NCBI GenBank assembly: GCA_905235495.1
Contig: CAJOMK010000017.1
Coordinates: 1 to 36,078, forward strand
Direction: 5' to 3'
Length of the DNA stretch: 36,078 nt
Source of the DNA: an uncultured Methanobrevibacter sp.
GTDB taxonomy: Archaea > Methanobacteriota > Methanobacteria > Methanobacteriales > Methanobacteriaceae
In this document: positions 17,204 to 25,689 of the stretch, piece by piece
Layout of the letters: each line of letters begins with the position of its first letter
How positions within the stretch are numbered: position 1 is the first letter of the stretch
Notes under the pieces: generated by a model
The model's input: the letters and a program-made list of their open reading frames with translations, nothing else
What the model was told of the DNA's origin: nothing
Databases searched by the model: none
Program-made: the position numbers and the translations under genes

Positions 17204-19075
17204 ATGGAAATTGGTGTGGTTGTACATGGTCCGGGAATCGTTGATTCAGGTTGGGCCAAGAAAATCATTGACATGTTATCTGGTTTTGGAAATGTCCGTT
17301 GTCGCTTAGGAGGAACAATGGGCAGAACTGCAGTAATTGATGCAGGTTTAGAGGATACTATAAATATCTCATTAAAATTATTACCTAGCCAATCATTGGA
17401 GCTTTTCAATAGGGAACATGCAGATGTTATTTTCCTATTGAATTATGGTAAATCTGCTGAAACTGGAAGAGTTTTCGGATATAAAGTATTCCTACATTAT
17501 TTTAAACAACTTTCCAATGAGGATTACTTGGCTACAAATCATAAATCCTTATATGAGTTAAGCATTCCTGTTATTCAAATAGAAAGGCCTGGTGAACCTG
17601 ATGGTTCAATCATAAGTTGGAATGTTACATTGAATGAAAAGTTGGCTAAAAGTAAAAAAAGCACAAGAGATATGTTAGGTTTAGACAAAAAGAATATGGT
17701 AGATTCTCTTACCTTTAATTTTGAGGAATTGTTTGATGGCTTAAAGGCAGCTTTGGATTTAACTGAAATCGCACCAGAAGATGTTGTTTCCCAATATTTG
17801 TCAAATAATCAGGAAAGAGAGGATGAACAATCCATTGAAAATCTATTGGAGTCTTATGAGGATTATGAAACCAGCCATTATACTTATCGTAAAATCCATG
17901 GAATCAGCGAAGGAGAGAATATTTTTATAAACGGAATAGTTGTTGGTCGTTGTGAAGCAGATTCCATTGTTCTTATTGCTCGTAATGGTATCTTAGTGGA
18001 TATTCTTAATGCCACCATGAAATATCATGGTGTGGAGAAGTTAGGTTCTGTTGATTTGGAAAGAGTGATTGTCAAAACAGGACTTTTAAGAAAATCTGGA
18101 GATGTAAATCCGCGTGTCATATCTAAAGATGATGTTTCAATAAGCGATACTGAAAGGGTATTATATTCTGAAGAGATTTCTGAAGATGACAACTCATTTA
18201 AGGTGGCTTATGTTGATCATGCTGCTTATGACATATTCAAATTCAAGGACTTTGATTTGGTAGTTACAGTAGGTGATGACACGCCTCTGATATCTTGCAC
18301 CGTTTCAATATCCCAATCATAGGAATTACAGATGGCGTTTTGGATAAGGTTGTTGAAAGAGGATTTATCAATGAAAGATCAACAATTTTGGAAGTCACTA
18401 CAGGATTCGATGATATTGTAGGTCAATATATCCATGAAGAGGTTTTCTTTTCCAAAGACGCTTTGGAAATTCCATTTGATGAGGGAACGGGGTCTGTAGA
18501 GGAATTCAAGACATCCACGCTTAAGGTATTCAAATCTCGTGTATTGGAAAAAGCAACAGAAGTCGTTCCAAGTTTTGTTGAGAAAGATTATAATTATAAT
18601 GTAATCAATTCCTATCATGCAGTAGTTGATGAAAATCCTCAATTGGAGGATAACTTGGATGATTTTATAGATGGATTTGACTCTGAAAATTATGATATTG
18701 AGGAAGAGATTTACTTTGAAGAGGAATATGATGATGAATATGGTGATGAGTATCTTGAAGATGAAATCTATTATGATGAAGTTCCTGTTGAAGAATCTGA
18801 AATTGATGCCCCTATAGAGAAAAGATATATGTGGAGAATGATGTTGTAGACTCTCCTGTTGAGGAGATTTATGTAGAAGATGATGTTGAAGAAATTGTCT
18901 ATGAAGATGTTCTATTGTAGAGGTTTATCTTGATGAAGGAGTAGAAGATTTGTCTTCTGAAGAGTCAATTGAAGAGGAAACTCAAGAGGAAATCGAAGAA
19001 GATGATGGATGGGCAGAATATATAGAAGAGGAATTTGGAGATTCTGAAGATGATTCAAATGATTCAAAAGAATAG
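17204..19075 (+). pseudogene. Broken DUF2117-like archaeal gene
   Basis: Translation starts at ATG 17204 behind GGTGTGGCAT. The first frame gives about 370 residues (EIGVVVHGPGIVDSGWAKKI onward, with RLGGTMGRTAVIDAGLED) and stops near 18322. Sequence from about 18298 in another frame continues the protein (HRFNIPIIGITDGVLDKV onward), then breaks again near 18830 and near 18915. The tail is a very acidic, repeat-like E/D-rich segment ending at 19075. Joined, the product would be about 620 residues. I match the N-terminal part to DUF2117, a methanogen-specific family of unknown function, with moderate certainty. The acidic tail could be a low-complexity extension where slippage is easy. The core HRFNIPIIGITDG motif being split argues for a real or apparent loss of function. 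Confidence 0.7.
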
Positions 19076-19168
19076 ATTAATCTTCTAAAAGATTTATTAT
19101 TAAGAATTATTTATAATTTTTAATTAATTTTTTATTATTTATTTTTATTTTATTTGTAAGGTGTAATG

Positions 19169-20149
19169 ATGGATTTTAATGAACTTGTTAAATCACTCCA
19201 AGAATTTGTAGGAGTCAGCCGTAAGAATTCTATTGAAAAGGTTACAAAAACTTTGGAAGAAGTCTATAATATTTCTGGCGAAGTCCTCCTCGATTTTGGA
19301 GATGATGCTTCAGCTATTGATATTGGAAATAATCAAGTAATATTGTTGGCTGCTGATGGGATTTGGGGTCAATTGATGAGTGTAAATCCTTATTGGGCAG
19401 GTTATTGTTCTGTACTTGTAAACGTTAATGACATAGCTGCAATGGGTGGAAAACCGATAGCTATGGTAAATACAATGTCTATCAATGATGATGAGATATA
19501 TGCTGATCTTCTTCAAGGTATTGTTGATGGATGCAAGAAATTCAAGGTTCCTATGGTTGGAGGACATCTGCACCCTGATGCTGAAGTCAATTCATTGGAT
19601 GTTGCAATTGCAGGAATTGCAAAAAAGGATTCATTGATTACATCTGCAGGTGCAAGCATTGGAGATAAGGTGCTTGTAGCTATTGATACTGATGGTAGAC
19701 AACATCCTCAATTTGCTCTAAACTGGGATACAACATATGAAAAGGATGAGAAATTGGTCCAAGATCAGATAATTGCTATGCAGGAAATTGCAGAAGCTTA
19801 TTTACCTACAGCTGGAAAGGATATCAGTAATCCTGGAACACTTGGTACTTTAGAAATGCTCCTTGAGGCATCAGGTGTTGGAGCTTGCGTTTCTCTTGAG
19901 AAGATTCCAAGAAATCCGAATGTAGAATGGGTAGATTGGCTTAGGGCTTATCCTGGAGCGGCTTTTGTTTTAACTGCAAAGGAAGAGAATTGTCAAAAAA
20001 TCATCGATACATTAAGCCCATATTCATTTGAAGTTGCTGTCGTTGGAGATGTAATTGAAGAAAAAGTGTTATATTTAGAATATGGTGATGAAAAGGCAGT
20101 TTTATTCTCTCAAAAAGACAATCCCGTTTTAGTGATGGATGAAAAATAA
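19169..20149 (+). CDS. Methanogenesis marker protein 2 (AIR synthase-like)
   Basis: The 326-residue protein belongs to the PurM/SelD/ThiL superfamily, which binds ATP and activates a carbonyl or phosphate acceptor. The N-terminal half has LLDFGDDASAIDIGNNQVIL and the metal/ATP-site run VNVNDIAAMGGKPIAMVNT, and the C-terminal half has GDKVLVAIDTDGRQHP and GTLGTLEMLLEASGVGACV. This matches the family called methanogenesis marker 2, present in methanogens and of unknown reaction. I prefer the second of two adjacent ATGs (19169) because AAGGTG is then five bases away. It precedes the main mmp cluster by about 0.7 kb, separated by an ABC-transporter remnant. Confidence 0.88.
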   Translation: MDFNELVKSLQEFVGVSRKNSIEKVTKTLEEVYNISGEVLLDFGDDASAIDIGNNQVILLAADGIWGQLMSVNPYWAGYCSVLVNVNDIAAMGGKPIAMVNTMSINDDEIYADLLQGIVDGCKKFKVPMVGGHLHPDAEVNSLDVAIAGIAKKDSLITSAGASIGDKVLVAIDTDGRQHPQFALNWDTTYEKDEKLVQDQIIAMQEIAEAYLPTAGKDISNPGTLGTLEMLLEASGVGACVSLEKIPRNPNVEWVDWLRAYPGAAFVLTAKEENCQKIIDTLSPYSFEVAVVGDVIEEKVLYLEYGDEKAVLFSQKDNPVLVMDEK

Positions 20150-20301
20150 TCTTTTTTCAACATCAATCTTTAATTTCCTTATTTTATTTTTCTATTTTAG
20201 CTATTTTTTAGGTAATATTTTGTCTAATCTTGAGAATTTTTTTAAATTTAAATTATATTAATATTAAATCACATATATATCAATATTTAAAGGGGAATAT
20301 T

Positions 20302-20552
20302 ATGATTAAACTGATTAGACCATTACGAAAAAGGTTAAGCAGCATATTATTGGTTCTTGCTTTATTAATAGTAAATGCACTTTGTAGTTTAGCATTGCCC
20401 AATATACTGCAAAAATTGTTGATAGTGGTACTCAAAATCTTGATATGGGCTATATTATAAATACTGGCTTCATTATGCTTATGGTAGTTTTGATATCTGT
20501 AATCACAACAATAATCATTTCCTTTTTATCTAGCAGGATCTCATCTGCTTAA
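20302..20552 (+). pseudogene. Remnant of an ABC exporter (first membrane helices only)
   Basis: An ATG at 20302, behind AAGGGGAATATT, opens a protein reading MIKLIRPLRKRLSSILLVLA, the typical N-terminus of a half-size multidrug ABC exporter. After ALPNI the frame is wrong, but one base shift restores the family sequence (TAKIVDSGTQNLDMGYIINT, then a second helix) until a stop at 20550-20552. Only about 80 of roughly 580 residues remain. The rest of the transmembrane domain and the whole ATPase are absent, and T-rich sequence follows. This is a true truncation, not just a frameshift. It sits between mmp2 and mmp3, which are usually intact neighbours. Confidence 0.8.
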
Positions 20553-20739
20553 CTATTTTCTATTTTTCTTTTTTCATTTAATTTCTTATTTTAGTTTTAT
20601 TTTTTTTAGTTAATTCTTTAATGAATCCCCTATTATTTTTAAAACTTTTTTAAAAGAAAATTATTATCCATTGCTCTTTTTTTATTATTATAAATTTATT
20701 TAAAAACTATTTTATATTATTAAAAATATACATATATTT

Positions 20740-20779
20740 AAAATATGGGATATTTTTTAAATTTAAAATGCCCTATTTT
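20740..20779 (+). promoter_or_regulatory. Leader hairpin before mmp3
   Basis: AAAATA-T-GGG (20740-20749) can pair with CCC-TATTTT (20771-20779) leaving one T bulged, about 50 bases before the mmp3 ATG. TATA-like sequence (CATATATTTAAA) lies just upstream, so the hairpin could be an operator or lie at the start of the mmp transcript. The rest of 20553-20826 is T-rich with nothing else seen. Confidence 0.3.
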
Positions 20780-20826
20780 ATAATTGCAATTGATGATTAT
20801 TATTTTATAAATAAAGAGGCAAGCCT

Positions 20827-22380
20827 ATGCTAATAAAGATTAATGGAGAAGATGTGGATATTTCTGAAGGTTCTACCATAAAGGATGCAATTGAAATTTC
20901 AAATGCACCTTATAAGAAAGGCGGTATCGTTTGTCTTATTAAGGGAGAAAGTGAAATACAAAGTAACATTCTTAAATATAAGATTAAAACACCTAAGGGA
21001 AGTATTCTCATTGAATTGGAAGTTTCTGAAAAATCAAAACCTTTAACTGATTTCTTCAAGGAAAACTATTCTCAGTTTATCTCTAATAATGTTCGTTGGG
21101 AAACATCTAATGAAGTAGCTATTGGTCCTGTAAGCTCTAATTTTGAACCGTCACATGACGAATTTGCATATTTCGACAATGAGGTTCTAATTAGTCTATC
21201 CGGTTTTTCAAATGATGCTACTCACATAATTTTTGTCAAAGATGACCACAAAAATGTTTATGGTGTTCCAAAATACAGTGATCGTGGAGTCTTTGCAAGG
21301 GTTATAGGTGGAAGAAAAACATTATTCTCATTAACTGATGATGATGAAATCCTAGCCATTGAACCTGTTATTGAGCGCAGTACCGTTAAGGACAGTACTG
21401 GAGGTTCCAATTTGGATGAACTTTTAGAGGAAGGAAATCAATTATTCACTTATGTTCTTTTTGAACCTAACTTTAATTCTCCTAAATCAGTTGAACACTT
21501 ATTTTCGCTCATTAGGAATGATAAGATTGAAGTCAGCTTTGAATCCAACTCATTTGTAGGATTCTATGAATTGACTGGTTTGACTAAAGAGAAGGAAGAA
21601 ATTACAGAACGTAAAAGAGGAACAGTTACCTTGAGAAACGATGGAGTCGGTAAAGGTAGAGTTTATATTTATAGAGAAGACAGAGTAAGAGCTGAAACCC
21701 ACACTAATTTAGCTACTGTCAAGCAGGGTATGGAATTGTTTGACATAGCGAAAGAGGGAGATTTCATCACCGTTAGATGCAGTCCTGATAGAATCATGCT
21801 TATGATGATGACTCAAAAAGATGCGGAAGAAAAACTTCAAGCATTAGACATCAAGCATATAAGAACAGGAAATGAGGATGACGATGCAATTGTCGTAACT
21901 CAAGAACCTGAAAGCACTGTCAGTATTCTTGAAGCGGGAGAAGTAACCACATTCGGTCTTGCAAGTGATGAACTCTTGAAAGTCAAATTGACCGATAATG
22001 CTCCAAGAACCAGATGGTATTTGGAAAAAATCACTGGTCTTGCAGAAAAACCTGTTGGAACATTGAAGGTTTACTTTGCAGTGCCTGACATGAATATGTT
22101 TATGTTCAATGGTGACAATGAGGAATCCAAGGGACTTATCCCTGAAAACAATCCAACTGATATGATGAAAGCTGGAGAGATAGGTGTAACAAACATGTCC
22201 AAGAAGAATGTGGGACTTGTTGGTGTAAGAACCATTGACACCACTGACTTTGGACCTACAGGTGAACCGTTCTCAGCTACTAATGTTGTTGGTGAAGTTG
22301 TTGGAAACATTGAAGGCTTGAATAAGCTTAAAGACGGAAGCACTCTTTATATTCATGAAGTTTACGAGGATGATGATTAG
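20827..22380 (+). CDS. Methanogenesis marker protein 3 (UPF0288)
   Basis: The 517-residue protein opens with a ubiquitin-like/ThiS-like segment (LIKINGEDVDISEGSTIKDAIE) and then carries cyclophilin-like domains. Sequence such as VGLVGVRTIDTTDFGPTGEPF near the C-terminus is characteristic of marker 3. Mmp3 has been identified as part of the MCR activation complex (component A3a) with McrC and Mmp17, so a structural role in activating the nickel F430 of methyl-coenzyme M reductase is expected. The start is behind AGAGGCAAGCCT. It heads a gene block with mmp6 11 bp downstream, almost certainly one transcript. Confidence 0.92.
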   Translation: MLIKINGEDVDISEGSTIKDAIEISNAPYKKGGIVCLIKGESEIQSNILKYKIKTPKGSILIELEVSEKSKPLTDFFKENYSQFISNNVRWETSNEVAIGPVSSNFEPSHDEFAYFDNEVLISLSGFSNDATHIIFVKDDHKNVYGVPKYSDRGVFARVIGGRKTLFSLTDDDEILAIEPVIERSTVKDSTGGSNLDELLEEGNQLFTYVLFEPNFNSPKSVEHLFSLIRNDKIEVSFESNSFVGFYELTGLTKEKEEITERKRGTVTLRNDGVGKGRVYIYREDRVRAETHTNLATVKQGMELFDIAKEGDFITVRCSPDRIMLMMMTQKDAEEKLQALDIKHIRTGNEDDDAIVVTQEPESTVSILEAGEVTTFGLASDELLKVKLTDNAPRTRWYLEKITGLAEKPVGTLKVYFAVPDMNMFMFNGDNEESKGLIPENNPTDMMKAGEIGVTNMSKKNVGLVGVRTIDTTDFGPTGEPFSATNVVGEVVGNIEGLNKLKDGSTLYIHEVYEDDD

Positions 22381-22391
22381 GAGGAATTATT

Positions 22392-22868
22392 ATGCCTGCA
22401 AATTTATGTATAACTCCAGATTTAGGTAAAGAGGATATGGATCCTGAAGTTTCAACAAGGATGATTATCTTAAGTTCCAAGGCAAATGTGAGTGAAAGTG
22501 AAGTTGTAAATTTCTTGCACATGTTAAATTTGCCTATTACAATTAAATGGACTTGTTATGGAGCTATGATTAGTGGAAAAGATGAATATGTTAGAGAAGC
22601 TATTCGTGAACTCCGTAAATTAGACCATTATGGAATTTTTACAAAGGAAAGAGGTTTTGCTCCAGGTGACCCGAGAAGATGCAGAGGTCACCGATATGGG
22701 CCAAGGGAAGGTTTCCACCAAATGGAGAAGGAATTCAGAATTCTCGATTATGTTGGTGAAGCTTTAAAGAACCCAAGAGAAGTGGAAATAGAAAAAAAGG
22801 AACCTGTTTCTGTTGATTACTTCAAAGAGATTTTAGAAGAAGAAAATAAAAAAGAGGATGATAAATAA
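22392..22868 (+). CDS. Methanogenesis marker protein 6
   Basis: The 158-residue protein starts behind AGGAGGAATTATT, the strongest ribosome site in the cluster. It has a ferredoxin-like alpha/beta core (TRMIILSSKANVSESEVVNFL, then TIKWTCYGAMISGKDEYVREAI) and a basic, glycine-rich motif ERGFAPGDPRRCRGHRYGPR near residues 91-110 that marks the family. The C-terminus is charged and likely flexible. The biochemical role is unknown, but it is conserved next to mmp3, mmp5, mmp15 and mmp17 in methanogens. It lies 11 bp after mmp3. A strong hairpin separates it from mmp5. Confidence 0.9.
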   Translation: MPANLCITPDLGKEDMDPEVSTRMIILSSKANVSESEVVNFLHMLNLPITIKWTCYGAMISGKDEYVREAIRELRKLDHYGIFTKERGFAPGDPRRCRGHRYGPREGFHQMEKEFRILDYVGEALKNPREVEIEKKEPVSVDYFKEILEEENKKEDDK

Positions 22869-22869
22869 T

Positions 22870-22910
22870 AAGAAAACTTTTTAAATGGGATGTTTGCAAA
22901 AAGTTTTCTT
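22870..22910. other. 13-bp perfect stem-loop between mmp6 and mmp5
   Basis: AAGAAAACTTTTT (22870-22882) is the exact reverse complement of AAAAAGTTTTCTT (22898-22910), with a 15-base loop. It sits inside the 67-bp gap within an apparent operon, begins right after the mmp6 stop and ends 26 bases before the mmp5 ATG. It lacks a long T-run after it, so RNA processing, stability control or partial attenuation are more likely than full termination. Confidence 0.6.
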
Positions 22911-22935
22911 TGATTATATTAAGAGGATTGGTATT

Positions 22936-23442
22936 ATGGTAAAAGTAGCTATTTATCCCCCAAATTCATTGGTTTTAGCTGACTTGATTGAGAGGAAAGG
23001 TCACACTCCTTTAGCTCTTCAAAAGCAAATAAGACAAAAGATTAAAGATCCGGAGATTGATTCTCCACCAATGAACATTACAGAAGAAGATCCTATTAAC
23101 GGATTAAAATATGCAGCTATTGAGGTGCCTTCAGGGGTGAGAGGAAGAATGTCAATTATTGGACCTCTTATCGATGTAGCAGAAGCAGCAATCATTGTTG
23201 ATGGTGCTCCATTTGGTTTTGGTTGTGTAGGATGTGCCAGAACAAATGAATTATCTATTTTCTGTTTACGTAAAAAAGACATACCTGTCTTGGAAGTGGT
23301 TTACCCTGATGATGAAGATGGAACAAGACTTATGGTAAATCAAATCATGGAATTCTTAGATTCCTTGCCTGGTGGCGGAGGAGACTTAGAAGGTGACAGT
23401 GATGTTTTAGGTGAACCAATTGCAAATAAAGGAGGAAAATAA
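22936..23442 (+). CDS. Methanogenesis marker protein 5
   Basis: I choose ATG 22936, behind AAGAGGATTGGTATT. An in-frame ATG at 22885 would place the start inside the hairpin. The 168-residue product begins VKVAIYPPNSLVLADLIERKGH, continues with GVRGRMSIIGPLIDVAEAA, and has a cysteine motif FGFGCVGCARTNELSIFCLR near residue 100. The CVGC pair with a further Cys could bind a metal or iron-sulfur cluster, though this is inference. The tail is glycine-rich. The function is unknown, and the family is restricted to methanogens and relatives. The stop is followed by mmp15 with only one base between them, so translation is coupled. Confidence 0.9.
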   Translation: MVKVAIYPPNSLVLADLIERKGHTPLALQKQIRQKIKDPEIDSPPMNITEEDPINGLKYAAIEVPSGVRGRMSIIGPLIDVAEAAIIVDGAPFGFGCVGCARTNELSIFCLRKKDIPVLEVVYPDDEDGTRLMVNQIMEFLDSLPGGGGDLEGDSDVLGEPIANKGGK

Positions 23443-23443
23443 T

Positions 23444-24679
23444 ATGGTACAAATTGCATTGGTTTCTTGCGGTACTGAATATAGTGGTATCCAAAAGGAA
23501 ATCGAAAAGGCAGCTTTAAAATTTGGAGCTGAAATTATTCTTCCTGAAATTGATTTGGATTATATTAATGAAGCTTATGAGAAATTCGGTTTCTCTGCTC
23601 AAAGTTCAAGCTTAAAGCTTATGATTGCAAGAGCAATGTCCATTGTAGAAGGAAAATGCAAACCTGATGCAGTGTTTATTGCTACTTGTTTCAGATGTGC
23701 AGAGGGAGCACTTGTAAGAAATGAAGTAAGACGTTTCATTCAAAACAATACCCGTATTCCAGTAGTAACATATTCCTTTACTGAAAGGACAAAAGCAGAT
23801 GAATTATTCATCCGTATGGAAGCATTGGCTACCACTGTTACCCGTAGAAGCATTCTTGCTCGTGAAAAGCAAGAAGGTCTTACCCTTGGACTTGATTCAG
23901 GTTCAACAACTACAAAAGCGGTGATTATGGAAAATAACAAGGTTATCGGAACTGGTTGGACTTCCACTAAAGATATCATTGCATCTGCTCAAACTGCAGC
24001 TGCAGAAGCATTTGAAGGCACCGGCTACAATTGGGATGATGTTGATGGTATAGGAACTACAGGTTATGGTAGATTTACTATGGGTCAGGAATTCGGAGCA
24101 GAGCTTATTCAAGAGGAATTGTCTGTTAACGCAAAAGGTGCAGTATACTTGGCAGATTGTCAAAAAGGTGAAGCTACCGTACTCGATATCGGTGGTATGG
24201 ACAACAAGGTTATTACTGTAAACAATGGTATTCCTGATAACTTCACTATGGGTGGTATCTGTGCAGGTGCATCCGGAAGATTCCTTGACATGACTTCCCG
24301 TAGATTGGATGTAGACATTACAGAGCTTGGTCCACTTGCAGTGCAAGGGGACTGGAGAAGGGCTATGCTTAACTCCTACTGTATCGTATTCGGTATTCAA
24401 GACTTGGTTACCACTCTTGCAGCTGGTGGATCTAAGGCAGATGTAGCAGCTGCTGCATGTCACTCAGTATCTGAACAGGTATATGAACAGCAATTGCAGG
24501 AAATCGACATTCGTGAACCTTTAATCCAAGTAGGTGGAACCAGTTTGATTTCCGGACTTGTTGAAGCTGTAAGTGAAACTTTAGGTGGAATTGAAGTAAT
24601 TGTGCCAGAATATTCACAACACATTGGTGCTGTAGGTGCAGCATTGCTTGTATCTGGTATGGGAAATAGACATGAATAG
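23444..24679 (+). CDS. Methanogenesis marker protein 15, BadF/HgdC-type ATPase
   Basis: I start at ATG 23444, behind AAAGGAGGAAAATAAT. The 411-residue protein has an N-terminal domain of about 145 residues with IATCFRCAEGALVRNEVRRF, then an ASKHA ATPase domain starting LTLGLDSGSTTTKAV near residue 148. Both cluster-binding cysteines of the activator family are visible: ICAGASGRFLDMTSRRL and LNSYCIVFGIQDLV. Relatives such as the 2-hydroxyglutaryl-CoA dehydratase activator form a dimer that bridges one 4Fe-4S cluster and uses ATP to drive a low-potential electron. That fits ATP-dependent reduction of nickel in MCR, although the step done by Mmp15 is not proven. It lies one base after mmp5. Confidence 0.92.
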   Translation: MVQIALVSCGTEYSGIQKEIEKAALKFGAEIILPEIDLDYINEAYEKFGFSAQSSSLKLMIARAMSIVEGKCKPDAVFIATCFRCAEGALVRNEVRRFIQNNTRIPVVTYSFTERTKADELFIRMEALATTVTRRSILAREKQEGLTLGLDSGSTTTKAVIMENNKVIGTGWTSTKDIIASAQTAAAEAFEGTGYNWDDVDGIGTTGYGRFTMGQEFGAELIQEELSVNAKGAVYLADCQKGEATVLDIGGMDNKVITVNNGIPDNFTMGGICAGASGRFLDMTSRRLDVDITELGPLAVQGDWRRAMLNSYCIVFGIQDLVTTLAAGGSKADVAAAACHSVSEQVYEQQLQEIDIREPLIQVGGTSLISGLVEAVSETLGGIEVIVPEYSQHIGAVGAALLVSGMGNRHE

Positions 24680-24706
24680 ATTTAAGCTTAAATCAAGCTT
24701 TTTTCT
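24679..24706 (+). other. 16-bp perfect palindrome plus T-run between mmp15 and mmp17
   Basis: GATTTAAGCTTAAATC (24679-24694) is its own reverse complement and overlaps the mmp15 stop. AAGCTT is repeated a few bases later and runs into T6. It could be a weak terminator or an operator inside the operon. Confidence 0.45.
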
Positions 24707-24729
24707 ATTACCTTTAAAGAAGTGATTAT

Positions 24730-25296
24730 ATGTATATTGAATCAAATGACCCTGAAGGAGCAAAAGTCTACGACATGATCATTAGGCAAATCTTGCAGGA
24801 TTTAGTCTTGCCACATTCCATTGATGATATGCGTGCTTATGTCAATCCTGATGAAGTCTGCTTCATCATAGCGATAAAGATGAGAAAGACTTCCAAGCAC
24901 ATTACCTTAAAGGAAGTTGCTAAGGTAAACTATGAAGCAGAGGATGACATCACTGTTGTTTTAATAGATGATGAAAACTATCTTCCAAATATTTTAAGAA
25001 CCCTTTGGAAAACCAATGGTAGAGAAAATGTTCATCAGCCAAGCAGATATGTCATTCACATGAAAGGAGAGCATGATGTATCTGATTTGATTGTAGATGA
25101 CCCTCATGAAAACCTTAAAAGAAGGATTTATGATGCAATATTCAGAATAGTTCCTGAAGGATTCAAGATAATGAAGGATATTTCCCGTGACGATATAGTC
25201 TCTGTTATAGCTACTGATGAATTGATTAAGGATGAATGGGTTGAAAAAGCTGAAGGATATATCGTGGAATTGAACACTCCTAAAACTTGGGATTAA
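24730..25296 (+). CDS. Methanogenesis marker protein 17
   Basis: The 188-residue protein begins MYIESNDPEGAKVYDMIIRQ and has the family stretch MRAYVNPDEVCFIIAIKMRK and later YVIHMKGEHDVSDLIVDDPHENLKRRIYDAIFRIVPEGFKIMKD. Mmp17 is a reported subunit of the MCR activation complex together with McrC, Mmp7 and Mmp3. It carries no obvious catalytic motif. The ATG follows AAGTGATTAT. It closes the mmp3-6-5-15-17 block. Two short hairpins with T-runs (AAGAT-TTA-ATCTT near 25313, AAGATT-C-AATCTT near 25370) lie downstream and probably end the transcript. Confidence 0.9.
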   Translation: MYIESNDPEGAKVYDMIIRQILQDLVLPHSIDDMRAYVNPDEVCFIIAIKMRKTSKHITLKEVAKVNYEAEDDITVVLIDDENYLPNILRTLWKTNGRENVHQPSRYVIHMKGEHDVSDLIVDDPHENLKRRIYDAIFRIVPEGFKIMKDISRDDIVSVIATDELIKDEWVEKAEGYIVELNTPKTWD

Positions 25297-25460
25297 TTTC
25301 AAATTTTTTAAGGAAGATTTAATCTTTTTTCAAGATTTTAAAAGTGATGTGTGTTTTTAAGTCTTTTAAAAGATTCAATCTTATTTTCTATTATTTCATA
25401 ATTATTTTTAAGGTTGTTTTAATTTTTTCTTCATTTTTTTTTTTTATCGATTTTTTAAAA

Positions 25461-25560
25461 CGGTTCGTTATTTCAAATAGTTTGTTCGTATGTGTTAGAA
25501 ATAAATAGGAAGCTTTAAATACTATATCATTAATAACAGTAGTTATAAGTTTAGTAAACG
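25461..25560 (+). promoter_or_regulatory. nifB promoter region with GTTCGT repeats
   Basis: GTTCGT occurs at 25463-25468 and 25484-25489, 21 bp apart, about two helical turns. A TATA-like TTTAAATACTATAT follows from 25514, giving a start near 25540 and a leader of about 150 bases before nifB. An inverted partner, ACGAAT, lies at about 25558. No GGAA...TTCC site of the NrpR nitrogen regulator type is seen. The remaining part of the 393-bp gap (25297-25689) is T-rich with the mmp17 terminators. Confidence 0.4.
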
Positions 25561-25689
25561 AATAAATTTGTAAATTGTAGTGGATTAATTAAAATTTTTA
25601 AAATTAAAATTTGGAGAAAAATTAAGTTAATTAGAATAATTAGATTGATTTGCTGATAAATTAATTAATATGTTGTTTGAGGTAATACT

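Noticed and set aside
23903..24463. 186-codon minus-strand frame
   Set aside because: It lies antisense inside mmp15, rich in C and S from the reverse of a conserved gene, with no ribosome site.
25440..25689. NrpR-type nitrogen operator before nifB
   Set aside because: I looked for GGAA-spacer-TTCC dyads. Only a lone GGAA occurs near 25508, with no matching half.
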